Source: Flavobacterium sp. N502536 (lineage in GTDB: Bacteria > Bacteroidota > Bacteroidia > Flavobacteriales > Flavobacteriaceae). From it: a DNA stretch of 64,000 nucleotides. The position numbers were made by a program, and so were the translations under genes. Location: NCBI RefSeq assembly GCF_025947345.1, contig NZ_CP110011.1:496001-560000 (forward strand). Reading direction: 5' to 3'. Positions 44,264 through 52,092 of this stretch are shown piece by piece (position 1 is the first letter of the stretch; the number at the start of each line of letters is the position of its first letter). The notes beneath the pieces were generated by a model. The model saw only the letters and a list, made by a program, of their open reading frames with translations. It was not told the DNA's origin and did not search any database.

Positions 44264-45691
44264 GTGGCTATACAAACAAATTATAAAACTGCATTACAAC
44301 CAAAAATCTTCGATATCATTTCGAAAGCATCTCAGGAACTCAACGTCGATAGTTACGTTATCGGAGGGTTTGTTCGGGATTTACTTTTAAACAGAGGCTC
44401 TAAGAAAGATATTGATGTTGTTGCTGTAGGTAGCGGCATCGAATTAGCACTTAAGGTTTCTGATTTACTTCCAAATAAACCAAAAGTTCAGGTTTTTAAA
44501 ACTTACGGAACGGCAATGCTTCGTTTTGAAGATACCGATATTGAATTTGTTGGAGCCCGAAAAGAATCTTATAGCTCTGACAGTCGAAATCCGCTAGTTG
44601 AAAACGGAACGCTGGAAGACGATCAAAACCGTCGGGATTTTACCATTAATGCTTTGGCCTTATCCCTGAGCGAAAAAAACTTCGGAGATCTTTCTGATCC
44701 TTTTAATGGCTTAACCGATTTAGAAAATAAAATCATCAAAACGCCTTTGGATCCGGATATTACTTATTCTGATGATCCGCTGCGCATGCTGCGTGCGATT
44801 CGTTTTGCAACACAGTTGAATTTCGAAATCGAAGAAAATTCATTAAACGCCATCACAAAAAATGCCGATCGCATCAAAATTATCTCAGGTGAAAGAATCG
44901 TTGACGAGTTAAACAAAATTCTATCAACTCCTAAACCCTCAACCGGCTTTTTACTTTTGTACAAAACAGGACTTTTAGATCTAATTTTACCGGAGTTAAC
45001 AGCATTGAATCAGGTCGAAGAAATTGAAGGTCATACTCATAAAAATAACTTTTACCACACGCTAGAAGTCGTTGATAATATTTGTCCAAATACAGACGAT
45101 GTCTGGTTGCGTTGGGCGGCTTTATTACACGATATCGGAAAAGCACCAACAAAACGTTTCAATAAAAAACAAGGCTGGACTTTTCACGGACATGAGTTTT
45201 TAGGCGGGAAAATGACCAAAAAGATTTTCGAACGTCTGCACATGCCTTTGAATCACAAAATGAAATTTGTGCAAAAAATGGTTGTGATGAGTTCACGTCC
45301 AATTGTCCTGGCGGATGATGTGGTAACCGACAGTGCAGTGCGCCGTTTGGTTTTTGATGCCGGTGAAGATGTCGAAAATTTAATGACTTTGTGTGAGGCA
45401 GATATTACGACCAAAAATCCGTCAAAGTTTAAGAAATACCATAAAAACTTCGAGCTCGTTCGCAGAAAAATTGTTGAAGTCGAGGAACGCGATCATGTCC
45501 GTAACTTTCAACCGCCAATTTCCGGTGAAGAAATTATGGAAATCTTCGATCTGAAACCTTCACGAGAAATCGGGATTTTGAAAGAGGCTGTTAAAGAAGC
45601 GATCCTCGAAGGTGATATTCCGAATGAATATCAGGCTGCTTATGATTTTGTTATTAAAAGAGCTGAAAAATTAGGCTTAAAAAAAATATAG
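44264..45691 (+). CDS. CCA tRNA nucleotidyltransferase-type protein with HD domain
   Basis: 475 residues from GTG; no in-frame ATG exists between the promoter and this point. Class II nucleotidyltransferase head: GGFVRDLLL (34-42) and the metal pair D49-x-D51 in KKDIDVVAVG, then RRDFTINALAL and DPLRMLRAIRFA. A C-terminal HD domain has GHTHKNNFYHTLEVVDN and ALLHDIGKAPTKR. It probably adds or repairs the tRNA 3' CCA end; the HD domain adds phosphohydrolase activity in relatives. The start codon lies in a repeat unit. Confidence 0.93.
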   Translation: MAIQTNYKTALQPKIFDIISKASQELNVDSYVIGGFVRDLLLNRGSKKDIDVVAVGSGIELALKVSDLLPNKPKVQVFKTYGTAMLRFEDTDIEFVGARKESYSSDSRNPLVENGTLEDDQNRRDFTINALALSLSEKNFGDLSDPFNGLTDLENKIIKTPLDPDITYSDDPLRMLRAIRFATQLNFEIEENSLNAITKNADRIKIISGERIVDELNKILSTPKPSTGFLLLYKTGLLDLILPELTALNQVEEIEGHTHKNNFYHTLEVVDNICPNTDDVWLRWAALLHDIGKAPTKRFNKKQGWTFHGHEFLGGKMTKKIFERLHMPLNHKMKFVQKMVVMSSRPIVLADDVVTDSAVRRLVFDAGEDVENLMTLCEADITTKNPSKFKKYHKNFELVRRKIVEVEERDHVRNFQPPISGEEIMEIFDLKPSREIGILKEAVKEAILEGDIPNEYQAAYDFVIKRAEKLGLKKI

Positions 45692-45714
45692 GGAATTAAG
45701 TATTATTTTATAAA

Positions 45715-46740
45715 ATGAAAAAAGGAAATAAATCAGTAATCATTTGGTTGCTATCAGGTTGTGTTTTATTGTTTTTAATGGTTGTGGTAGGCGGAATTAC
45801 CCGCTTGACAAATTCAGGTTTGTCTATGACCGACTGGCATTTGGTAACGGATACTTTTCCTCCATTGACAGAAGCAAAATGGAATGAAGCTTTTGAGCAG
45901 TACAAGAAGTTCCCTGAATATCAAAAAATCAACATACACAACGATTTTCAGCTTTCAGATTATAAATTCATCTATTTCTGGGAATGGTTTCACCGTTTCA
46001 TCGGCCGTATTATCGGACTGGTTTTCTTTGTTCCTTTTGTTTATTTTTTGATTCGAAAAAAACTGGATCGTCCAACTATAAAGAAATGTATTGTTCTTCT
46101 GGCAATGGGAGGTTTCCAGGGTTTTCTGGGATGGTTTATGGTACGCAGCGGGTTAATTGACAATCCGGATGTTAGCCATTTCCGACTTTCATTACACCTT
46201 ACTTTTGCCTTTATTACTTTTGCTTACACTTTGTGGGTGGCCTTAGATTTAATTTATCCGGAACGCAATGTTTATAAAGTAATTCCACTTCGCAATATCG
46301 CAAGATTCTCTTTGGTAGCTTTACTTATTCAAATCATTTATGGTGGTTTTGTTGCCGGACTTAATGCAGGTTTAATACACAATCACTGGCCTTTGATGAG
46401 TGACGGGCAATTTATACACGACTCTGTATTTATCGAACAGTCTACTTTGGTTAAAAACTTAATTGAAGGAAAAAGCGGTGTTCAGTTTGTACATCGAACT
46501 TTTGCTTATGTCGTAGTGGCTCTTATCCTTTTCTTATATTACAAAGGTACTCAGTTTTCATTGACAAGAAATCAATCAAACGGAATCAAAGTTCTCGTAG
46601 TTTTTGTTTTTATTCAATTTTTACTGGGCGTATTTACGCTTTTATACAGTGTTCCTTTAGCACTCGGATTAATTCATCAAATTATGGCTTTTTTCCTTTT
46701 GAGTGCGATGACCTATACTTTGCACCGATTGAGTAAATAA
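45715..46740 (+). CDS. ctaA: heme A synthase (COX15/CtaA)
   Basis: 341 residues with eight membrane segments. Heme-ligand histidines and family motifs are visible: VVGGITRLTNSGLSMTDW (about 20-37), FWEWFHRFIGRIIGL (about 88-102) with the conserved His, VSHFRLSLHLTFAF, and the late FVHRTFAYV and LGLIHQIMAFF. It converts heme O to heme A for cytochrome oxidase in the inner membrane. It follows the cca-like gene by 23 bases and ends at a terminator. Confidence 0.95.
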   Translation: MKKGNKSVIIWLLSGCVLLFLMVVVGGITRLTNSGLSMTDWHLVTDTFPPLTEAKWNEAFEQYKKFPEYQKINIHNDFQLSDYKFIYFWEWFHRFIGRIIGLVFFVPFVYFLIRKKLDRPTIKKCIVLLAMGGFQGFLGWFMVRSGLIDNPDVSHFRLSLHLTFAFITFAYTLWVALDLIYPERNVYKVIPLRNIARFSLVALLIQIIYGGFVAGLNAGLIHNHWPLMSDGQFIHDSVFIEQSTLVKNLIEGKSGVQFVHRTFAYVVVALILFLYYKGTQFSLTRNQSNGIKVLVVFVFIQFLLGVFTLLYSVPLALGLIHQIMAFFLLSAMTYTLHRLSK

Positions 46741-46756
46741 TGGTTTAAATTATACT

Positions 46757-46786
46757 AAAAAGAGCTGGAAAATTCCAGCTCTTTTT
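46757..46786. terminator. intrinsic terminator after ctaA
   Basis: AGAGCTGGA (46761-46769) pairs with TCCAGCTCT (46774-46782) across a 4-nt loop, extended by A and T runs. Confidence 0.85.
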
Positions 46787-46794
46787 TATTTAGA

Positions 46795-47160
46795 ATATGT
46801 CCCGAGCCTATGGCTCGCCATATTGAAAACCTATTTTTTTTAAAGCGGATTAAAATCCGCTCCTACAAAATGCGGCGAGCCGATGGCTCTCTGTCTTGAT
46901 CATTAAAACCGCTCAAACAATTTATAATTTAGAATATGATCCGAGCCCACGACTCGCCATATTGAAAACCTATTTTTAGCGGATTAAAATCCGCTTCTAC
47001 AAAATGCGCCGAGCCGATGGCTCTCTATCTTAGTCGTTGAAGCTGTTGAAACAAATTATAAAATTCCGAAGGAATGATAAATATTGTAACAATGGATTTT
47101 AATCCATTGAAAAATAAATTCAACCGACAATAAAGTTCCGTAGGAACGATACATTTATTA
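46795..47160. repeat. modular hairpin repeat cluster between ctaA and the LytTR gene
   Basis: The 46741-47166 gap contains no gene. Two partial tandem copies carry GAGCC-TAT-GGCTC, GCGGATT-AA-AATCCGC, GAGCC-GAT-GGCTC, ATTCC-GAA-GGAAT, TGGATT-TT-AATCCA and GTTCC-GTA-GGAAC. The order matches the 19.7-20.6 kb cluster while stem bases vary in paired fashion. Confidence 0.85.
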
Positions 47161-47166
47161 AAAGTT

Positions 47167-47934
47167 TTACCCCAGCCAGTTTTTAAAATCCTGTACTTTC
47201 TCGCGGCTCACAATTACCTCATCTTCTTTGTAAGTCGGTAAAATTACTTTCAGGCGTGAATTGGTATACACCTGAATTTCTTTAATAGCGGTAAGCGGAA
47301 CGATAAATTTCCGGCTAACGCGAAAGAAATCTTTTTTATCTATTTCCTGTTCCAGAATTTCCAAAGTCGAATCGATTAGATAATTTCTATTGTCGAAAGT
47401 ATGAATGTAGGTTCCTTTGTTTTCGCTAAAAAAACACTCGATTTCATCTGTAGTAATGACTTTTAAATGTTGTCCGATTTTAACTGTAAATCGTTTTTTA
47501 TAATTCTTTTCAAAGGGGTTTGACAACATTTGACGAATTTGTTCAAAATCAAGCTGCAGGTTTGAAGTTTCAGAGCTTGTTTTCGGCAATCTGGTTTTGA
47601 ATTTTGCAACAGCAACTTCGAGATCATCTTCGTCAATTGGTTTTAAAAGATAATCGATGCTATTTAATTTGAATGCTTTCAAAGCATATTCGTCATAGGC
47701 CGTGGTAAAAATGATCGCACTTTGAATATTTATTTTTTCGAAAATTTCAAACGACAAACCATCAGATAACTGAATATCAAGAAATATTAAATCCGGATGC
47801 TCATTATTCGCAAACCAATAAATTGATTCTTCGACAGAGTGTAACATGGTCTCTACAGCAATATCCAGCTTTTCGAGTTTTCGTTGTAACAATCTTGCTG
47901 CCGGTTTTTCGTCCTCTATAATTAATGTGGTCAT
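47167..47934 (-). CDS. LytTR family response regulator
   Basis: 255 residues. The receiver domain (1-115) has acidic pocket E7-D8-E9, phospho-acceptor D53 in LIFLDIQLSDG and K in LLKPI. The LytTR DNA-binding domain (about 145-255) has KRFTVKIGQHLKVITTDEIECFFSENKGTYIHT and FRVSRKFIVPLTAIKEI. It pairs with the LytS-like histidine kinase at the other end of the 2TM gene array on the same strand. It is the last gene of that cluster; its targets are unknown. Confidence 0.95.
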   Translation of the reverse strand: MTTLIIEDEKPAARLLQRKLEKLDIAVETMLHSVEESIYWFANNEHPDLIFLDIQLSDGLSFEIFEKINIQSAIIFTTAYDEYALKAFKLNSIDYLLKPIDEDDLEVAVAKFKTRLPKTSSETSNLQLDFEQIRQMLSNPFEKNYKKRFTVKIGQHLKVITTDEIECFFSENKGTYIHTFDNRNYLIDSTLEILEQEIDKKDFFRVSRKFIVPLTAIKEIQVYTNSRLKVILPTYKEDEVIVSREKVQDFKNWLG

Positions 47935-47971
47935 TTAGTTAAGATGCAAAAATTAAAAATTTAGTCTAAAA

Positions 47972-48340
47972 TTACTTCCATTTATTTTTATTCTGAGTCT
48001 CTTTCTCCATATATTTTCGAATTTTCTTTTGCTCCCAATCTTTATTGAAAAAGAGATCTGGTCCGAAAACCGAAAAGGCATGAATCGCTAAAGCAATTCC
48101 CCAGAAAAATGCAGTCGAATAGATTTCCCAATCTCTAAACCCTCTTATTACAAAGTGATCGACCATATAAGGTTTATTCAGACTTGAAATAATGATGATA
48201 ATGTTCACCATTATATAAACTCTTAAATGCGAATAAAATCCTTTAATTCTTTTTACTTTTTTATATGCCAAATTGAAACTTTCGTCTGTACTAAATTCTT
48301 GTGCGTAATCTTCGTACATCTGTCTTCTAAATTGTCCCAT
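47972..48340 (-). CDS. 2TM domain protein, array member 1
   Basis: 122 residues. Two membrane helices (about 39-56 and 75-95) are framed by an N-terminal basic helix (NLAYKKVKRIKGFYSHLRVYIMVN) and a C-terminal amphipathic tail (KDWEQKKIRKYMEKE). This is the 2TM domain (PF13239-like) found at the N- or C-terminus of LytS-type kinases. Nearly the same sequence as array member 2, so a recent duplicate. The function of standalone copies is unknown; they may modulate the kinase in the membrane. Confidence 0.9.
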   Translation of the reverse strand: MGQFRRQMYEDYAQEFSTDESFNLAYKKVKRIKGFYSHLRVYIMVNIIIIISSLNKPYMVDHFVIRGFRDWEIYSTAFFWGIALAIHAFSVFGPDLFFNKDWEQKKIRKYMEKETQNKNKWK

Positions 48341-48357
48341 TTTATTTTAATTTAAAA

Positions 48358-48729
48358 TTATTGCCATTTTGTATTGTTGTTTTGGGCATCTCTTTCCATA
48401 TATTTTTGGATCTTTTTCTGCTCCCATTCGCTGCTGAAAAAAAGGTCAGGCCCAAACACTGTCAATGCATGAATCACTAAAGCTATTCCCCAACATATTG
48501 CGGTCGAATAGGTTCGCCAATCCAATAATCCGTTTTCATAAGCACTATGCCCAAAGTAGTCTCTGTTTACATTAGAAACCACAATGATGACATTAACAAT
48601 TAAATAAACTTTTAAGTGTGAGTAAAAGCCTTTAATCCTTTTCACTTTTCGGTATGCTAAATTATAGCTTTCGTCTGTACTAAATTCATCTCTGTAATCG
48701 TTGTACCTGTCTCTTCTATATCGTCTCAT
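48358..48729 (-). CDS. 2TM domain protein, array member 2
   Basis: 123 residues with the same layout as member 1: STDESYNLAYRKVKRIKGFYSHLKVY at the front, two membrane helices, ALTVFGPDLFFSSEWEQKKIQKYMERD at the end. High identity to member 1 over the whole length points to tandem duplication. It lies 17 bases upstream of member 1 on the same strand. Confidence 0.9.
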   Translation of the reverse strand: MRRYRRDRYNDYRDEFSTDESYNLAYRKVKRIKGFYSHLKVYLIVNVIIVVSNVNRDYFGHSAYENGLLDWRTYSTAICWGIALVIHALTVFGPDLFFSSEWEQKKIQKYMERDAQNNNTKWQ

Positions 48730-48744
48730 TTTACCTTGATTGTA

Positions 48745-49050
48745 TTATTTCCATTTACTTTTAGTCTCCCTTTCCTTCTCCATCAGTTCTTTGATTTTTC
48801 GTTCTTCCCAGTCTTTTCCAAGAACCGGAAATACTTTAAAAACTTTCAGTCCGTGAAAAACGACTCCAACTCCCCACCACATTAGCGGCCAATAAAACCA
48901 TAAATACCCCGGTGATGTATATAAATTGACAAAAATCAGGACAAGATTTACACCTACAAATGCCGTTAAATTACCGTAAAAACCTTTGATTTCCTCAACT
49001 CTCTTTTTGGCGAGATAATATTTATCCTCTTCATTCAAATTTACTTCCAT
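48745..49050 (-). CDS. 2TM domain protein, array member 3
   Basis: About 101 residues from MEVNLNEEDKYYLAKKRVEEIKGFYGN; an ATG 4 codons earlier (49062) is also possible. Between the helices is an aromatic stretch SPGYLWFYWPLMWWGVG, also in array member 5. The C-terminal DWEERKIKELMEKE tail is conserved. The start lies next to the stop of member 4. Confidence 0.88.
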   Translation of the reverse strand: MEVNLNEEDKYYLAKKRVEEIKGFYGNLTAFVGVNLVLIFVNLYTSPGYLWFYWPLMWWGVGVVFHGLKVFKVFPVLGKDWEERKIKELMEKERETKSKWK

Positions 49051-49052
49051 GA

Positions 49053-49382
49053 TTACTCCCATTTTTGTTTTTTTTCTTTTTTCTCTAAAATACTTTTCAT
49101 CTTACGCTCTTCCCATTCTTCCCCAAAAATTTTAAAAGAAGCGAATATATCTATTGCCGATACCAGAAAAGCAGTAGTCCAAATACACATTACCAATCCG
49201 TTCAGATATTTTACGGGAAAGATATTAAGAGGAAGTCCGACATAATCTTTTAAGACATAAAGTATAACACCAACGATGTAAAGAAACATATGAGTATAAA
49301 AAGCCTTTAACTTCACGACTTTTTTACTTGCCATCTTTTGAAATTCGAAATCTTCCTGTTCTTTATTAAAATTAGTTTCCAT
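49053..49382 (-). CDS. 2TM domain protein, array member 4
   Basis: 109 residues. METNFNKEQEDFEFQKMASKKVVKLKAFYTHMFLYIVGV opens with the usual basic helix and first membrane helix; EEWEERKMKSILEKK closes it. It is the most divergent of the standalone copies. It overlaps array member 5 by 11 bases, implying translational coupling. Confidence 0.85.
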   Translation of the reverse strand: METNFNKEQEDFEFQKMASKKVVKLKAFYTHMFLYIVGVILYVLKDYVGLPLNIFPVKYLNGLVMCIWTTAFLVSAIDIFASFKIFGEEWEERKMKSILEKKEKKQKWE

Positions 49383-49686
49383 AATTATTTTCAGATTTTC
49401 TTAGTCTTTCTTTTTCTAAAATTTCCTTGATTTTCTTTTCTTCCCAGTCTTTTCCAAAAAAGGGCGGAATATTAAATACTGACAATCCGTGTAGCACTAA
49501 ACCTATTCCCCAACCCAGTACGCACCAGACAAACCATAAGTAACCGGGCGAAGTCAAGAGATTTATCGTTATTAAAATGATGGTTACCAGTATGAAAACG
49601 GTCAAATGTTCGTAAAACTCTCTAATTTCTTTTACTTTTTTTCGGGCCCGATAAAGACGTTCTGCTTCTGTATAATCCGGTTCCAT
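49372..49686 (-). CDS. 2TM domain protein, array member 5
   Basis: 104 residues from MEPDYTEAERLYRARKKVKEIREFYEHL; a longer frame starting at 49752 would run into the kinase gene and is rejected. Two helices separated by SPGYLWFVWCVLGWGIG and the tail KDWEEKKIKEILEKERLRK complete the domain. It starts directly after the kinase-2TM stop at 49689. Confidence 0.88.
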   Translation of the reverse strand: MEPDYTEAERLYRARKKVKEIREFYEHLTVFILVTIILITINLLTSPGYLWFVWCVLGWGIGLVLHGLSVFNIPPFFGKDWEEKKIKEILEKERLRKSENNYGN

Positions 49687-49688
49687 AG

Positions 49689-51047
49689 CTATTTCCAGTT
49701 TTTTTGCTTGTTTTCGCGCTCTAAAATCTCTCTGATTTTTCGTTCTTCCCAATCTGAGCTGTAACCAAAAACTTTAAAAGCATGCATCACCACTCCGAAC
49801 CCCCAGCCTAAAGCCGAGAACCAAAACCATTGAAATCCAGGAGAGTACCTCAAATTTATGAAAATTAAAAATGGTACCACACAACAATATGAAATTACGT
49901 TACCGTAAAAACCTTTTAGCTCTTCTACTCTCTTTTTAGCTCTGAAATAGGCTTTATTTTCGTCACTATATTCTGCACTTGTTTCCATAACTGTAATTTG
50001 TTTGGTTAAAATTGGAATTTTAACGGTGAAATTTTTCTCGTTTTGCTCAATCAAAACCTTTCTGTTGGTTACAATTGAATAGCGGTTAACAATGTTTTGC
50101 AATCCTACACCCTGTCGGTCCTGCAAAACTTCTTTTTTCTGAAAATCGTTTTGTATGGCCAGATAATCTCCGTCTATAAAAATCCTGATATGCAATGGTT
50201 TTTGCTCGCTGACGATATTGTGTTTTACCGTATTCTCTAATAAAAGCTGCAGCGATAGCGGAACTACTTTGGCCTCCGGATTAATGTCTGTAGTCGGTAA
50301 TTCGTAAAACAAACTATTTTCGAATCGCATTTTGAGCAAATTCATATAGGTTTTAGCGAACGACAATTCGTCTTCAACAGAAACCAATTCCTTATCCTTT
50401 TGCTCTAAAACGTAGCGATAAATTTTAGATAATGAAGTCGTAAAGCGTTGTGCATTATCCGGATTCTCTTCGATTAAAGAACTAAGAACATTTAAACTAT
50501 TAAAAAGAAAATGCGGATCGATCTGGTTTTTTAAACTTTCAAATTTAGCATTTGCCGTTCCTGCAATAATCTTTTGTTGGGTTACTTCAAATTTGGATGC
50601 CTGTTTCCATTTTACCATAAAACTTCGTGCCTGCATGAAAGTGGATACTCCTAAAGACAAAATCACGTAGAAAAGATGTGCCCAAATCATTCTTTCGCTA
50701 AAAAACTGATCCGGCGGAAGATGCTGAACAAATACACATACTATATAATTGATTCCCAAAACTACAGGAACGGTATAGAGTACGGTGATCAAAATTCCGT
50801 AATACACTCTTAGGTTCGTTTGTTCGAGCCAATCCCATTTTTTGTCTAAAAGAACGTTGATAAATCCATTGCCAAAGCCCAGTCCGAAAGAATAAAGGCA
50901 GCTTATTCCAAAAGTAAACAGTACATTTTTTACGTTTAAATCGGTGCCTAAAAAAGCGCAGAACAAAACGGTAAAGACCATAGAAATCTTGAAACACATG
51001 ATGGTTCCACTTTTTAATTCAGCAAACGAGTTTCTATGATCTTTCAT
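49689..51047 (-). CDS. LytS-like histidine kinase fused to a C-terminal 2TM domain
   Basis: 452 residues. Four membrane helices (about 15-35, 43-62, 82-105, 121-140) precede the His_kinase domain with H179 in QIDPHFLFNSLNVLSSLIEENP. The ATPase N-box is LLLENTVKHN (N272) and the G-box GVGLQNIVNRY (313-323). After residue 350 the chain continues into a full 2TM domain (METSAEYSDENKAYFRAKKRVEELKGFYGN ... DWEERKIREILERE). M354 resembles the start of the standalone array proteins, so the fusion may have arisen by loss of a stop codon. It is probably the kinase for the LytTR regulator at 47167. Confidence 0.93.
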   Translation of the reverse strand: MKDHRNSFAELKSGTIMCFKISMVFTVLFCAFLGTDLNVKNVLFTFGISCLYSFGLGFGNGFINVLLDKKWDWLEQTNLRVYYGILITVLYTVPVVLGINYIVCVFVQHLPPDQFFSERMIWAHLFYVILSLGVSTFMQARSFMVKWKQASKFEVTQQKIIAGTANAKFESLKNQIDPHFLFNSLNVLSSLIEENPDNAQRFTTSLSKIYRYVLEQKDKELVSVEDELSFAKTYMNLLKMRFENSLFYELPTTDINPEAKVVPLSLQLLLENTVKHNIVSEQKPLHIRIFIDGDYLAIQNDFQKKEVLQDRQGVGLQNIVNRYSIVTNRKVLIEQNEKNFTVKIPILTKQITVMETSAEYSDENKAYFRAKKRVEELKGFYGNVISYCCVVPFLIFINLRYSPGFQWFWFSALGWGFGVVMHAFKVFGYSSDWEERKIREILERENKQKNWK

Positions 51048-51067
51048 TCTATACTATTGGTATTAAA

Positions 51068-51691
51068 TTATTTTTTACAATTTTTCTGAGTTTCCAAAGC
51101 TCTTTCTAATCCCCATTTTGGAGAAAAAGGTGTCGCCGGTTTAAAAGTAGCAAAAAGTTCGACAGCTTTATCCACTTGTGCACATAACGGTTTAGTATCC
51201 GCACCTGACCATTTTGCTCCTCCGATTTCATAATCAGCCTCACCAAAAACAATTCTCGGGTTATTTGGATCGATCGCTTTTCCTTTAGCATAAGCTTCCA
51301 TCACTTTAGCCGAATATTTCATTCCGTTTGTCATTGGATCAGCGACTACCCAGGCGGTATAAATCAAAGCCTGCATCGCATACAATTCGGCATTATTTTG
51401 GTCTTTGATCAATTCGGTATCGAGTGCATCCTGTGCTTTGGTCAGTAATAAATCAATTTTTGTTTTGTCTTTTTCAGAAAACGCAGCTGTAGTGTTGATT
51501 AAGGCTACATAATAATTAGGCAAATAACTTGTTTTTTCTGCCGCAGCAATTCTTTCAAACATAGCCGAAGCTTCAGTATTCTTTCCTTCTTTCCAAAGCC
51601 CGAAAGCTTTTCCCATTCCTTGTTCAAACTGTGTTTGCGCAGATATTAAACTGCAAACAAATAAGGTAATAATTGTAATAATCTTGGTCAT
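51068..51691 (-). CDS. exported TPR-like protein of the kinase/TonB locus
   Basis: 207 residues with a signal peptide ending LISAQ (residue 19). Helical repeats such as GKAFGLWKEGKNTEASAMFERIAAAEKTSYLPNYYVALINTTAA and LYAMQALIYTAW are TPR-like. The C-terminal TPFSPKWGLERALE is a conserved ending in related flavobacterial proteins. It lies 21 bases ahead of the kinase gene and downstream of the TonB receptor on the same strand, and probably belongs to the same regulatory locus. The function is unknown. Confidence 0.75.
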   Translation of the reverse strand: MTKIITIITLFVCSLISAQTQFEQGMGKAFGLWKEGKNTEASAMFERIAAAEKTSYLPNYYVALINTTAAFSEKDKTKIDLLLTKAQDALDTELIKDQNNAELYAMQALIYTAWVVADPMTNGMKYSAKVMEAYAKGKAIDPNNPRIVFGEADYEIGGAKWSGADTKPLCAQVDKAVELFATFKPATPFSPKWGLERALETQKNCKK

Positions 51692-51774
51692 GATTTCTTG
51701 TTTTTAAAGTTGTTACTATTTTGTGATTTTAAAATTCTAAATTTTATTGATGATTAAAACTCTCTTTTTTTTTT

Positions 51775-52092
51775 CAGGTTCTGAGGTTCTGAGGCTCTGA
51801 GTGACAAAGGTTCAAAGTTTTGATTTTCTTATTCTTAACCTCTATTTCTGTGTTCCTTTTAATTTACTCTTCAAAAGTATATCGGATTTTATTCTTTTAA
51901 AATTAAATGATACCGAGTTGTTGATTTTGGTGACTGAATTGTTTTTTCTGAGGTTCAAAGGGGCAAAGCTACAAAGGTGCAAAGATTCCATACCTGAATA
52001 AATTATTTCTTGTATTAACCTATTATGTACTTCAATTTTCAAAACCTTTGAACCTCTGCGCCTTTGAACCTTTGTAACTCTGCAGCTTTAAA
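51775..52092. repeat. period-8 degenerate repeats, three blocks
   Basis: Blocks at 51775-51820 (AGGTTCTG, AGGTTCTG, AGGCTCTG units) and 51949-51989 (AGGTTCAA, AGGGGCAA units) are in one orientation; 52041-52092 (CCTTTGAA, CCTCTGCG units) is inverted. All keep an 8-nt period. The rest of the 51692-52087 gap shows no gene. The last block touches the TonB receptor stop. Confidence 0.75.

Noticed and set aside
49687..49752. 22-residue extension of 2TM array member 5
   Set aside because: It runs in another frame over the end of the kinase gene; MEPDYTEAERLY matches the starts of the sister proteins.
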